DNA of 64,000 bases from PALSA-505 sp963702235 (GTDB taxonomy: Bacteria > Actinomycetota > Actinomycetes > Streptosporangiales > Streptosporangiaceae): assembly GCA_963702235.1 (NCBI GenBank), contig CAVPBZ010000007.1, positions 124,001 through 188,000 of the forward strand, given 5' to 3'. The notes below the pieces were generated by a model, which was not told where the DNA came from, searched no databases, and was given only the letters and a program-made list of their open reading frames with translations. Each line of letters opens with the position of its first letter. Within the stretch, counting starts at the first letter, position 1. Below, in pieces: positions 33,641 to 43,737 of this stretch. The position numbers and the translations under genes are program-made.

Positions 33641-34526
33641 GTCCGCCGCCGTCGCCCCACCCCAGCGGCCGCGGCCCCCCGACCATGCCGCACACGACGA
33701 TGACGCGGCCAAGCCTGCGCGGCCCGCCGAAATTCGTTCCCACCTGAATCCTTCCCCTTTAAAAGAATTGCTCCGAGCCAGGCTGACTGAGGCCTTCTGC
33801 CGTCATTTATCCCGACCCCGGCGTAAGTCAAGCACGCAATCGGGTTTCGGGCAAGAGTCCCTTAGCCCCGAAGTCTTACACTAAATTCCTCAGTCCCCGG
33901 GGGGAATGCCTGATCAGGCAATGGTTCAATAACCAGCTCAAAGAGCCAGCGGTCCCGCTGACATACGCAAATTCCATAGAAGTATCACCCATACGCGCCG
34001 ACCATCGGAATTGCAGCGCAGGCCAGACTTAGCGTTGTCGCTAATTCATCACAGTTACGACGCCCCGCAGTTGCCGTGCGTTCCCCCTCGCGCACCGACT
34101 TCATCCCCTGCCTGCCACTGTCCCGAACGCTCCAGTTTTAGGCTCTTGACCGCGATGCGTCAAGGGCAGGTAACGAGGCAGCGAATACTCCCCTTTGGGG
34201 CCGATTGTCCGGAACGGAAAACCGGTAAAATCAATCTAGTTACAGGGAAAGGGGCAAGGGTACGTGGACATGTCCCCAGGTCGATGGGCTATCTGATAAT
34301 TTGTGCTAATTTGCCCCGATCGCCCTTCGCGGTCGTTCGTGACACACTGTCTCTCGCTGACCACGCGGTGCGAAAGGTAAAGTTATAGCCAAGATCTGGC
34401 GTCCGGCGTCCATCTGGATCCGTCTGCGCCCGCGACGACCAGCCTGCGAGGACCAAGGCCGCCACTGCCGCGCACGCCGCCGCACGGCACTGCAGATCAC
34501 GCCACCGGCGCCCCGCCTGGAGGCGC

Positions 34527-37500
34527 TCAGGCGCTGAGCACCGGCGGCCGGGCTTCCTCGTCGGAGGCGACCACGCCGTCGGTGTAGGTGACCGAGTTCG
34601 TCGGCAGCGCCGGCACCCGCGGCCCGGGCAGCACGATGCCGGCCAGGTTGAGCGGGTCGGCCGCGGAGATCGTGACCCGCTCCCCGGTCAGCTTGGTCTT
34701 GCGCACCGAACGCAGCGCCTCGACCGCCTCCGGCAGCGCGAACTGCTCACCGCTGAACCCCGCGACGAACCTGCCGCCTCTGATCGTCCCCCGTGCCTCC
34801 ATGCGCCGCATCGCCCAGAGCAGGTCGCGCCAGCTCACCGCGATGTTCTCCCGGGTCATCAGGTCCCGGAACAGCACGCCCCAGCGGGCCAGCAGCTGCT
34901 CGGCGACCGCCTCGGCCAGCTCGTCCGGATCCTCGGCCGCGGTCGCATCAGGCAGCAGCGACCAGCGGCCGGCCGATCCGGTCGCCAGCCCCCGGCCGGC
35001 CCGGCGCAGCCGCCGGCCCCTGGCCGCGACCGCGGCGCGACGGCCGAGCAGTGACCGGATGGCGCGGAATCCGTCCGCGGTGACCAGCCCGCGGGCCACC
35101 CCGTCCCACACCGCCTCCTCGACCTCGCTGGCCATCCGCCCGGTGAGCGTGACCAGGTCGGACTGGAACAGCGCGCCGTGGCTGGCCAGCACGTCGAGCA
35201 CGTCCCGGGTGCGGCCCGGGCCCGGTTGCGCGGGATGCCGCTCGCCGCGGGCCGCCGTCAGCAGCCAGGGCAGGTCGTCCCTGACCGTCAGCGTGATCGG
35301 GGTCGCCCGTGACGGGGTCAGCCCGCCGCGCCTCGGCGCGGCGTCTGGCTCGCTGCTGCGGACCGACAGCCGCCCCCAGGTGACGTGGCCGGACAGGCAT
35401 GTCTCGTCCAGCCACTCGGTGCGGTAACCGTCCACCCGGGCCGCGAGGATGGCTTCCCACGCGCCGGCGGCCAGCTCGAATCCCTGCAGCTGCTCGACCA
35501 CCGGGAGCACGCCGAAGCGGCCCTCCAGCCTGGTGTCCGGCGTGACGTGCTGCCAGCGCAGCAGGAACCGCATGTAGTCCCGGGCCGTCACCGGCTCGAT
35601 CTCCCGGTGCAGCCGCTCCCGGGTGTAGGCGTGGATCCGGGCCAGCACCCGCCGGGCGCAGTACTCGTCTGAGCTGTCCGGGGCGGTGAAGTGGCCCTGC
35701 AGGGCGAAGCCCTCTGCCTCCAGCCGGACCAGCGCGCGCAGCGCGTCCGACCCGCCCAGGCCCGTCGCCTGCGACAGGTCGGCCACTGTGGACGGGCCCA
35801 GGTACTCCAGGTGACCGCGGAGCATCTCGGCCGCCGCCTCGTCCGGGTCCATCTCCCTGGCCGGGACCGGGGACGGGTGATCGGGCGTCACCGCGGCGCC
35901 GGGGAACAGCCTCTCCAGCCGCGGCCTGCGCTCGACCGCGCACCACAGGTCGCCGCCGGGCACGTGCACCGTGACCGCCCGCCCGGCCGCCACCAGCGCG
36001 GCGAAGAAGGCATCCCACTGCGCGGCGGGCCGCAGCCCGAGCACGGTCATCAGCAGGTCGTGCAGCTCGTCGGCGTCGCGCACCTCGGGCCAGACCTGCT
36101 CGCGCACCCGCTCGATCGCGGCCGGGTCGAGCCTGGCCAGGTCGCGCGCCTCGACCGGCAGCCCGCGGCGGAGCGTGACCTGCCTGCTGCGCCGCTCCTC
36201 GAGCGGGGCGTCGTCCAGGTAGGTGAACGGCCGCCCGTTGAGGATCTCGTGGGCCAGCACCGAAGGCTCGGTGGTGTCGCGCACGACGACGCTGACCTCG
36301 CCCGACTCGATCTTGCCGACTAGCTCCCGCAGGCCGTCGATGTCCATCGCGTCGTGCAGGCAGTCCTCGAGCGTCTGTCGCACCAGCGGGTGGTCGGGGA
36401 TCTCCATCGGGCCCGGGGCCACGTTCTCCTGGCACGCGGCCAGCGTGGGGAACACCGCCGCCATCAGGTCGTCGGCCTCCATCCGCTGGATGGCCGGCGG
36501 GTTCTTGCGGCCGCCGCGCATCCGCAGCACGGTGAGCGAGGTGTTCAGGTTCCACCGCCACCGCGCCGGGAACATTGGCGAGGTCAGGACGGCCTGCCGG
36601 ACCACGTTCTCCACGGTCTTCGAGGCCAGGAACTTCGGCACCCGCTCCAGCGGGAAGCTGTGCTGCGGGCCGAGCGACAGCAGGATCGCGTCGTCGCTGG
36701 CCGCCGCCTGCAGCTCGAAGTCGAACGTCACGCAGAACCGCTTGCGCAGCGCCAGGCCGAGCGCCCGGTTCAGCCGGGCGCCGTAGGGCACGTGCCCGAC
36801 CAGCTGCATCCCGCCGCTGGGGTCGAAGAACCGCTCCAGCACGATCGTGTTCATCGTGGGCATCGTGCCGAGCTCGGCGAGCCCGGTGGCCAGGTACCGC
36901 ACGATCGTCTCGGCCGCCGCGAGCCCGATGCCGCAGTCCGTCTCGAGCCAGCGGCAGGCTTCTTCCTGGCCGCCGGGACCGGCCGCCGGCTGGCCCTTAG
37001 CCCGCTGCTCGCCCGCTTCGGGCTGGCCGTCCGGGCGGAGCCGTTCGGCAATATCCTGCCTGAGCCTGGACACCTCGTCCGATAGCTCGACCGTCCGGCC
37101 CGGCGCCTCGCCCAGCCAGAACGGCGCGGACGGCGGCGCCCCGCGCGCGTCCACCACCCGGACCGTGCCGGGCTCGACCTTGCGGATCCGCCAGGACGTG
37201 GTGCCGAGCAGGAACACGTCGCCGGCCATGCTCTCGATGGCCCAGTCCTCGTTCACGGTCCCGATCGGCGTCTCGTCGGGCTCGGCCACGACCCGGTAGT
37301 CGCCGAGTTCGGGGATCGCGCCGCCCGAGGTGAGCGCGGCCATCCGGGCCCCGCGCCTGGCCCGCAGCTGCCCGTTCACCTGGTCCCGGTGCAGGTACGC
37401 GGCGCGCCGCCCGCGGCCGGTGCGGATCCCCTCGGAGACCAGCTCGACGACCTCGTCGAAGTCCTCGCGCGGCAGGCCGGCGAACGGCGCCGCGCCGGTG

Positions 37501-38866
37501 ATCAGCTCGTACAGCCCGTCCTCGGACCAGTCCTCGGCGGCGCACTCGGCCACGACCTGCTGGGCCACGATGTCCAGCGGGCGGGACGGCACCAGGATCG
37601 CGTCCAGCAGCCGGCCCGCACCCCGCGCAGCAGCGCGGTGCACTCGACCAGCTCGTCCCGGCTGGTCGGGTACAGCCGCCCCGACGGGGTCCCGGTCCTG
37701 GTGTGGTTGGACCGGCCGACCCGCTGCAGGAACGTGGCGAAGCTGCGCGGCGAGCCGATCTGGCAGACCAGCTCGACCGGGCCGATGTCGATGCCGAGCT
37801 CGAGCGACGCCGTGGCGACCAGGGCCCGCAGGTCACCCGCGCGCAGCCGGGCCTCGACCCGGGCCCGCCTGCCCGCCGAGAGGCTGCCGTGGTGCGCGGC
37901 CACCTGGTCCTCGCCGAGCCGCTCGCCCAGCTGGTGGGCCGCCCGCTCGGCCATCCGCCGGGTGTTCACGAACACCAGCGTGGTCTGGTGCTGCGCCACC
38001 TGGGCGGCGATGAGGTCGAGGATCTGGCCCATCTGCGCGGACGAGGGCACGGCCTCGAGCTCGTCGTCGGGCAGCTCGAGCGCGAGGTCGAGCCCGCGCC
38101 GGTGGCCGGAGTCGACGATCGAGCACAGCGGCGAGCCGTCGGCCGCCGACCGGCCCGGGCCCGCGCCGACGAGGAGCCTGGCCACGATCTCGATCGGGCG
38201 CTGGGTCGCCGACAGGCCGACCCGCTGCACCGGGCCGTCGGCCAGGTGGCTCAGCCGCTCCAGCGTGACCGACAGGTGCGACCCGCGCTTGTTGCCCGCC
38301 ACCGCGTGAATCTCGTCCACGATGACCGTCTGGACGCCGCGCAGCATCTCCCGGCTGCGCTCGGAGGTCACCATCAGGTACAGCGACTCCGGCGTGGTGA
38401 CCAGAATGTCCGGCGGGTGGCGCAGCATCGCGGCGCGGGCGGACGCGGCCGTGTCCCCGGTGCGCACCGCCACGCCGATGGCGGGCACGGGCAGGCCGAG
38501 CTCGGTGGCGACCTCACCGATCTCGCGCAGCGGGGCGTCGAGGTTCTGCTGGATGTCTACGGCCAGCGCCTTCAGCGGCGAGACGTAGACCACCTTGGGA
38601 CCGCGCGGCGCGTCGCCGGTGTCGTCGGCCGGCTCGTTCTCCCGGCACAGCCGGTCGATGCAGACCAGGAAGGCCGCCAGGGTCTTCCCGGAGCCGGTCG
38701 GCGCCGCGATCAGGGTGTGGTTGCCCGCGGCGATCTCGTGCCAGCCCCCGGCCTGCGGTGCGGTCGGCCCGGCCGGGAACCGGCGCTCGAACCACTTCCG
38801 CACGGCTGGGTGGAACGATTCAAGCATCTGGCCAGAGTACCTGGCAGTACTGACATTTCCGTTCAC
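34527..38866 (-). CDS. lhr: Lhr-type superfamily 2 DNA helicase (one apparent frameshift)
   Basis: About 1446 residues if one base is restored, the normal length for Lhr. Lhr is a 3'-to-5' ATP-dependent helicase used in DNA repair. Motifs are complete: APTGSGKTLAAF (I), VTTPESLYLM, VDEIHAV (II), SATQRP (III), TLVFVNTRR, LVATASLELGIDIG (V) and QRVGRSNHTR (VI), followed by the long Lhr-specific winged-helix and core domains. The frame breaks near 37610, where the minus strand reads CGGGCCGGCTG and an extra C (GGCCTG) would restore RAG-LLDAILVPSRPLDIV. Both halves are otherwise intact, so a read error or very recent mutation is likely. It stands alone, with LacI upstream on the same strand. Confidence 0.9.
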
Positions 38867-38904
38867 ACCAGCTAAGCGAACACCTCAGGCTGGCCGGCGC
38901 CGGG

Positions 38905-39987
38905 CTAGCCGCCCGGCCGTGCCGTGCTCGCGCGCACCGCGAGCTCGGGCAGCACGGGCACCCACGGCGCCGGCCGTGCCGCGGGCTCGTCGCTGTCGCT
39001 GATCCGGCTCAGCAGCCCGCGCAGCGCGCGCTGGCCGAGCTCGCCGAAGTCCTGACGCACGGTGGTCAGCGGCGGCAGGAAGTATGCGGCCTCGGGGATG
39101 TCGTCGAAGCCGACCACGCTGATGTCCTGGGGTACCCGCCGGCCCTGCTCGGACAGCGCCCGCAGCAGGCCGAGTGCCATGTGGTCGTTACCGCAGAACA
39201 CCGCTGTGACCCCGGGAATCGAGGCGAGCTCGTGGCCGATCTGGTAACCCGAGGCCGCCGACCAGTCCCCCGACAGCATGGCGGGCTGCGGTGCGCCCGC
39301 AGCCCGCAACGCCCGCCGCCAGCCGTCCGCCCGCTCCCTCGCGCCCTGCCAGGAAGGCGGCCCGGCCACGTGATGAACGGTCCGGTGCCCGAGATCGAGC
39401 AGGTACCGGGTGGCGAGCGCGGCGCCCGCCGCGTTGTCGACGGCCACCGAGGCTATCGACGCCTGCGTGCCGCAGTTGACGGCGACGAGCGGGACCTCGA
39501 CCCCCACATGGCCCAGCGCGTCCACCGCCGTGATCTGCGGCGCGATCACGATGATCCCCTCGACGCCCTGGCCGAGGAACTTGTCCACGGCGCCGAGCAC
39601 GGACCGGCGGTCATACGCCGGCAGGCTGGCGATCGAGACGAAATACGAATGTCTGGCTGCCTGCTCGACGCCGCAGAGCATCGGCGCCGGACCGTAGATC
39701 GTGGTGTCGAAGGTGATCACGCCGAGGGTGCGGGTGCGCCGGGTGACCAGGCTGCGGGCGGCCGCGTTCGGCCGGTAGCCGAGCTGCCCGATGGTGGCCA
39801 GGACCCTGTCCCTCGTCTGCGGGCGGACGTTCGGGTGGTTGTTGAGGACACGGGAAACGGTCTGGTGGGAGACGCCCGCCAGCCTCGCGACGTCCGTCAT
39901 CACCGGCGGCCTGCTGCAGCTGATAGCGCCCGCCGCGGGGTCCTGCGTAGTCTGGCGTGCCGTTGGCTCGCTCGCCGCGGACCCCAC
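38905..39987 (-). CDS. LacI-family transcription regulator
   Basis: 360 residues from a GTG at 39987, chosen for the AGGGGAGG five bases upstream; an ATG at 40068 gives an unlikely basic extension. The helix-turn-helix reads MTDVARLAGVSHQTVSRVLN, with the hinge helix RPNAAARSLVTRR. The periplasmic-binding-like domain (about residues 90-355) includes GVITFDTT, VPLVAVNCG, HHVAGPP, AVFCGNDHMALG and SVVGFDDIPEA. It probably represses sugar-use genes, but none lie next to it; it may act elsewhere or on itself. Confidence 0.9.
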   Translation of the reverse strand: MGSAASEPTARQTTQDPAAGAISCSRPPVMTDVARLAGVSHQTVSRVLNNHPNVRPQTRDRVLATIGQLGYRPNAAARSLVTRRTRTLGVITFDTTIYGPAPMLCGVEQAARHSYFVSIASLPAYDRRSVLGAVDKFLGQGVEGIIVIAPQITAVDALGHVGVEVPLVAVNCGTQASIASVAVDNAAGAALATRYLLDLGHRTVHHVAGPPSWQGARERADGWRRALRAAGAPQPAMLSGDWSAASGYQIGHELASIPGVTAVFCGNDHMALGLLRALSEQGRRVPQDISVVGFDDIPEAAYFLPPLTTVRQDFGELGQRALRGLLSRISDSDEPAARPAPWVPVLPELAVRASTARPGG

Positions 39988-40162
39988 CTTGCCTCCCCTC
40001 GCCGTCTCGTCCACGACGTCACCCGCCGGCCGTGCCGTCGTGCGCCACCTTCTGCGCGACCGGCTCATTACCGTCGCTGCGGCGGGCGACTGACACCATT
40101 GTTATCGCTAACATCGTCATTAATCCAGAAGTTCAGCTCGGCGACGGCGGCACGGCCGGCAG

Positions 40163-40387
40163 TTAAGCGCGGCCGGCCTTCGTCCGGGTCGCCCCCCCGC
40201 GCCGGCGGAACTCAACGCCGGCTTCTTCGAGCAGGCGCCGAACCCGCCCGATGCTGTAACCAGTCTCACCGCAGATGTCCCGGATGCTCTTGCCGCTGTT
40301 GTAGCGGCGGAGCAGCTCAGCAGCAACGCTGGACCGCTCTTTGTCCCGCAGCCGTTTACCCCGGGGGAGACTCGGCACTTTGGTCAT
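40163..40387 (-). CDS. Small helix-turn-helix protein
   Basis: 74 residues. It has a short basic N-terminus, a helix pair, and a helix-turn-helix (SIRDICGETGYSIGRVRRLLEEAG) then RRRGGATRTK. This is a widespread short actinobacterial protein type resembling the DNA-binding tail of resolvases; its role is not known. It starts 27 bases after the MT-A70 stop on the same strand, so the two probably share a transcript. Confidence 0.75.
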   Translation of the reverse strand: MTKVPSLPRGKRLRDKERSSVAAELLRRYNSGKSIRDICGETGYSIGRVRRLLEEAGVEFRRRGGATRTKAGRA

Positions 40388-40414
40388 CGTTGCATCTTGC
40401 CTCGCCGGTCCCTG

Positions 40415-41116
40415 TCACGCCAGTGGTCTCATTCGCATGCCATATGCAGGATGCTGGCGGCCGCGCGGCTGGACATCCGCCGCGGCCTCGTCGCCCCACG
40501 CCGACCAGCCTATACGCGAATAGCGGGCGAAAAGCTCAAGAAAGGGCGCCGGGCTACACGTTTCGATAAGTTCATACGATTCGTCAGGCTTGCGGGAATG
40601 CTCCCGTTTTTGCGTCTCGATCATGTTGACCTGGCGGCGGCCCGGGGGCAGCGTCCGCATGCTGCCGCGGACGCCGAACAGCACGAGCTCGGTGACGTTG
40701 CGGAAGTAGAACCCCACGCCGCGGCCGTCCGGGCCGCCGTCCTTGCGGCGCTTCGCCCAGACGATGTTGGACACGTACCGGTACCCCCAGGCGGCCATCA
40801 CCTGCAGGCCCTCCGGCAGCAGGGCATTCGGTACCCACAGGTAAAGGTGGGAGTTCGGCGCGGCGACGGCCGCCACCGGCAGCGCGCAGATGTCCGCGCA
40901 GGTCATGGTGTCGTAGCGGTCAAGGCGACGATGCTCGGGCGCGACCTTGCCGGTCCGGTTGGTAAACCGCCACGGCGGGTCGGCCAGGATGGTCGCCCAG
41001 CCGCCGGGCGTCTGCGGCAGTGGCGGCAACGGCTTGGACCCGACGTCCGCCCGGAGCGGCTGCGCCGGTTCCTGGCGGGGCCTGGCGGCGCCGGCACCGG
41101 CAGCCACGGCTGTCAT
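40415..41116 (-). CDS. MT-A70 family adenine methyltransferase
   Basis: 233 residues. The catalytic motif is DPPW in ILADPPWRFTNRTGK (about residue 45), with YDTMTCADICALP, NSHLYLWVPNALLPEG, WGYRYVSNIVWAKRR, FYFRNVTELVLFGVRG and a final ELFARYSRIGWSAWGDE. This is the MT-A70 (YhdJ/METTL-like) N6-adenine fold. Bacterial members mostly methylate DNA and are common on phages and other mobile DNA. No restriction enzyme gene is adjacent, so it appears solitary. It is followed by the small HTH gene and divergent from the HExxH peptidase gene. Confidence 0.9.
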   Translation of the reverse strand: MTAVAAGAGAARPRQEPAQPLRADVGSKPLPPLPQTPGGWATILADPPWRFTNRTGKVAPEHRRLDRYDTMTCADICALPVAAVAAPNSHLYLWVPNALLPEGLQVMAAWGYRYVSNIVWAKRRKDGGPDGRGVGFYFRNVTELVLFGVRGSMRTLPPGRRQVNMIETQKREHSRKPDESYELIETCSPAPFLELFARYSRIGWSAWGDEAAADVQPRGRQHPAYGMRMRPLA

Positions 41117-41260
41117 GCGACCTCCCGATCACGGCTGCCTGGCAGCCTAGCGAAGCTCAGCCCCGGCGCCTGGGCGCCGCGCGCTTGTTGCGGGCCGCGG
41201 CAGGCACCTGGCGCACGCGGTCAGGGACGATCTGCCGGTAGGCTCGGCGATGTTGCGCCT

Positions 41261-41851
41261 ATGAAGCCTGCAGACAAGCACGTGCTCACCGGGATCCAGG
41301 CCGAGCTGAGCCGGGTCATCCGCTATGACGACGAGTCGATCGTCAACGACAAGTGGGTCAGGCAGCGCTACGACTGCGGCTGTTTCCCCGGTCTTTCGCC
41401 TGCCCGGCAGGCAACCGTCCGTACGGCCTGGCACGAGGCCGGTCATGCGGTGGCCGCCCTGGCGGTGGGGGTGCCGTTCAGTTCGGCCAGCATCCACCAC
41501 GGCCACGGCAGCGAGGGCCGGGTCAATGGCATCAAGGCCGGCGCGGACCTGGCGTTCGTCATCGACGCGGCCGGCCAGATCGCCGAGCAGCTGATGAACT
41601 GGACCACGATGGAGCGCGACGAAGACCTGCGCGCCTGGCTGTCGGCCTGGAAGGGCGATGGCGGCGACGCGCGACGCTTCCGCCGGGGGCTGAGTGCACG
41701 GTTTGGCGGCGACGAGATCGGAGCCTGGCGCTACAGCGAGCAGCTGGTGACGCCGCGGCGGCTGGCGATCCGGCAGGTGGCCAGGGCGCTGCTCGTGCAC
41801 CCCCGGCACCTGCCCTACGGCGTCGTGGCCGCCATCGCCGGTGGCAGCTGA
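41261..41851 (+). CDS. Stand-alone M41-like zinc peptidase domain protein
   Basis: 196 residues from the ATG at 41261; the frame is open far upstream but that part is antisense to the methylase. AWHEAGHAVAALAVG (about residue 57-70) is the HExxH zinc site of FtsH-type M41 peptidases, and ERDEDLRAW further on may give the third zinc ligand. There is no AAA ATPase domain and no membrane segment, unlike FtsH. It would need another partner to feed it substrates, or cleaves small or unfolded proteins. The divergent MT-A70/HTH pair may be functionally related, but this is only position. Confidence 0.68.
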   Translation: MKPADKHVLTGIQAELSRVIRYDDESIVNDKWVRQRYDCGCFPGLSPARQATVRTAWHEAGHAVAALAVGVPFSSASIHHGHGSEGRVNGIKAGADLAFVIDAAGQIAEQLMNWTTMERDEDLRAWLSAWKGDGGDARRFRRGLSARFGGDEIGAWRYSEQLVTPRRLAIRQVARALLVHPRHLPYGVVAAIAGGS

Positions 41852-41865
41852 CCGGGTGCCGCCCG

Positions 41866-42630
41866 TTATCCCGGTCCCGGATCCGCCGGTGCCGCCAGCG
41901 CTCGCTGCCCGGCTGGTTGCTCCGCACGGCTCTCACCCTGGCTGGCCTGCTGCGTGGTCAGCCTCAGGGTGAGCAGGATGATGAGCGCGGCCAGCGTCCA
42001 TCCCGCGACGACATCGGTGCAGCGGTGCATGTTGCACCACACCATGGCGGCCCCGGCCAGGAAGCCCAGCAGGCCGGCGGCCCGCAGTGCGATGCGCCGG
42101 CTCCGGCCCGCCGGGTAGGGAGCGATAACCAGCACGGCCAGGACGTAGCACACGACTGCCGTGGTGGCGTGGCCGGACGGAAACTCGCCCAGCGGCACGT
42201 GCCGGGAGAGGTGCCGGTAGCCGGGGTTGAGGTGCTCGATCAGCAGCTTCGCCGGCAGCACGATCGCCGGCAGCAGCGCGGCGCCGGTGGCCGCGGTGAG
42301 TACGGGACGCAGGGTTTGCCGCCGGTAAGCCACCACGGCCGCGACGGTCAGGAGAACGGGGATGGCCACCCAGGCGCTGCCGGCATCGACGAGCAGCCTG
42401 GCGGGCGTGGCCGGGCCGTCCTTGAGCCATCGCCAGCCAGCCGAGTTCCCGGTGGCATGTACGAACTTGTGGATCCGCCGGTCCACCGGGACCAGCGGGC
42501 CGTCGGTCAGCACGTTGATCGTCAGCAAGGCCAGGAGCAGCAGCAGGCCACCAGGCAGCAGCCACGGATACCGCTGGCGCAGCGTGCGGTGCGGTACCGC
42601 CGGCGCCGGTGCTGGCTGGGCCTCAGTCAT
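41866..42630 (-). CDS. PAP2-family membrane phosphatase, active site altered
   Basis: 254 residues with about six membrane helices. PAP2 phosphatases remove phosphate from lipid or isoprenoid phosphates. The second motif PSGHATTA is intact. The first (KxxxxxxRP) reads KLLIEHLNP, with Asn for Arg. In the third (SRxxxxxHxxxD), AAMVWCNMHRCTD keeps His and Asp but has Ala-Met for Ser-Arg. Two phosphate-contacting Arg are therefore replaced. It may have lost or changed activity. N- and C-terminal tails are Pro/Ala/Gln-rich. It is monocistronic, convergent with the peptidase gene. Confidence 0.8.
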   Translation of the reverse strand: MTEAQPAPAPAVPHRTLRQRYPWLLPGGLLLLLALLTINVLTDGPLVPVDRRIHKFVHATGNSAGWRWLKDGPATPARLLVDAGSAWVAIPVLLTVAAVVAYRRQTLRPVLTAATGAALLPAIVLPAKLLIEHLNPGYRHLSRHVPLGEFPSGHATTAVVCYVLAVLVIAPYPAGRSRRIALRAAGLLGFLAGAAMVWCNMHRCTDVVAGWTLAALIILLTLRLTTQQASQGESRAEQPAGQRALAAPADPGPG

Positions 42631-42683
42631 GGGGGTCCAGGCTACCTCCGCCCGTCCTGGCCAGTTCGCGAAGATTGCCCCAG

Positions 42684-43592
42684 CTACCCCGGGTGCCCGG
42701 CGCCGGTGAGCAGCGGGCTCTGCAGGTCGCCGAGGCCGGCCACCCGGTCCAGGACGTCGTCGCTGGTGAAGACCAGGTCCCCGGGGCGCCGGCAGCTGGC
42801 CACTTCCTCCCAGGTCACCGGCGTCGACACGGTGGGCAGCTCCCTGGCGCGCAGCGAGTAGGGCGCCACGGTGTTCTTCTTCGCGTTGTTCTGGCTCCAG
42901 TCGATCAGCACCTTGCCGGGCCGGAGCACCTTGATCATCCGGGAGACCACCAGCCCGGGATGCTCCTCCTCCAGCTGCCCGGCCAGGCTACGGGCCAGTT
43001 CGCTCGCCTGCTGCGAGGTATGGCCGGCCAGCGCGGTGGTCAGCTGCAGGCCCTTGCCGCCGGAGGTCTTGGCGAACGGCTGCAGGCCGCGTTCTTCCAG
43101 CAGCGGCCGCAGCAGGAGGGCGACCTGGCAGCATTCGACGATCGTGGCGGGCGGCCCGGGGTCGAGGTCGAACATCAGCCGGTCGGGCTCCCCGACGTCC
43201 GGCACCCGCCACATCGGGGTGTGCATCTCCAGGCAGGCCAGGTTGGCCAGCCAGATCAGTGTCGGCAGGTCGCCGGCCACGACGTAGCGCACCGTCTTAC
43301 TGGCCTTGCCGGAACTCGGTGAGTCGACGGGCGCGGTGGGCACCCAGTCCGGCCGGTGCGCGGGGGCGTGCTTCTCGTAGAAGTAATCGCCCTGCACGCC
43401 GTTGGGGTAGCGCTTGAGGGTGAGCGGCCGCCCGGCGATATGGGGGAGCAGGACCGGCGCGATGCGCAGGTAGTAGTCGATCACCTGGCCCTTGGTGAAC
43501 CCGGTCTCCGGGTACAGCACCTTGTCCAGGTTGGTCACCGTGAGCACGCGGTCCTCGACCCGGACCCGCACGCTCTGGCTGTCAGGACTCAT
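42684..43592 (-). CDS. NHEJ-type LigD polymerase-domain protein
   Basis: 302 residues from the ATG at 43592 (preceded by AGGGGGTG). It is the archaeo-eukaryotic-primase-like polymerase domain of LigD: VLTVTNLDKVLYPETG at the start, GRPLTLKRYPNG, HAPAHRPDW, LMFDLDPG with the metal-binding Asp pair, TSGGKGLQL, and DWSQNNAKKNTVAPYS. No ligase or nuclease domain is attached, as in many actinomycetes where these are separate genes. It fills gaps and adds nucleotides in Ku-dependent end joining. Ku and the ligase are not in the window. Confidence 0.92.
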   Translation of the reverse strand: MSPDSQSVRVRVEDRVLTVTNLDKVLYPETGFTKGQVIDYYLRIAPVLLPHIAGRPLTLKRYPNGVQGDYFYEKHAPAHRPDWVPTAPVDSPSSGKASKTVRYVVAGDLPTLIWLANLACLEMHTPMWRVPDVGEPDRLMFDLDPGPPATIVECCQVALLLRPLLEERGLQPFAKTSGGKGLQLTTALAGHTSQQASELARSLAGQLEEEHPGLVVSRMIKVLRPGKVLIDWSQNNAKKNTVAPYSLRARELPTVSTPVTWEEVASCRRPGDLVFTSDDVLDRVAGLGDLQSPLLTGAGHPG

Positions 43593-43737
43593 CCGCACCC
43601 CCTGGCCGCTCCTGCCGGTCTGTGTCCGCCTTCCATTATCCCGAACGGCTCCGCTCTGCCCCTTCGCGCGAACGGCCAACGGGACGGGTCCCGGCCCTGC
43701 GGCGGCCGGCGCCCGTCCCGATGGCAGGGCGTGATGT

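Larger units (their letters stand above)
32681..34526. other. Gene-poor, lower-GC gap
   Basis: About 1.85 kb with much lower GC than the surroundings (stretches near 50% by eye, for example 33100-33180 and 33900-34400). Apart from the two fragments listed below, open frames are short and lack ribosome sites and coding codon use. Two small hairpins lie near 32707-32760, upstream of the secreted protein gene. I see no tRNA, transposase, integrase or attachment repeat. It may be a decayed insertion or a long non-coding region. Confidence 0.5.

Noticed and set aside
34140..34300. Possible structured RNA or c-di-AMP riboswitch
   Set aside because: AACCGG and GGGG-type segments were considered, but the order and conserved core of known riboswitches are not present.
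34011..34388. 125-codon open frame in the low-GC gap
   Set aside because: No ribosome site, no coding-type third-position bias, and no recognisable motif.
40397..41260. Long upstream extension of the M41-like gene
   Set aside because: It is antisense to the MT-A70 methylase; the ATG at 41261 fits the peptidase start.
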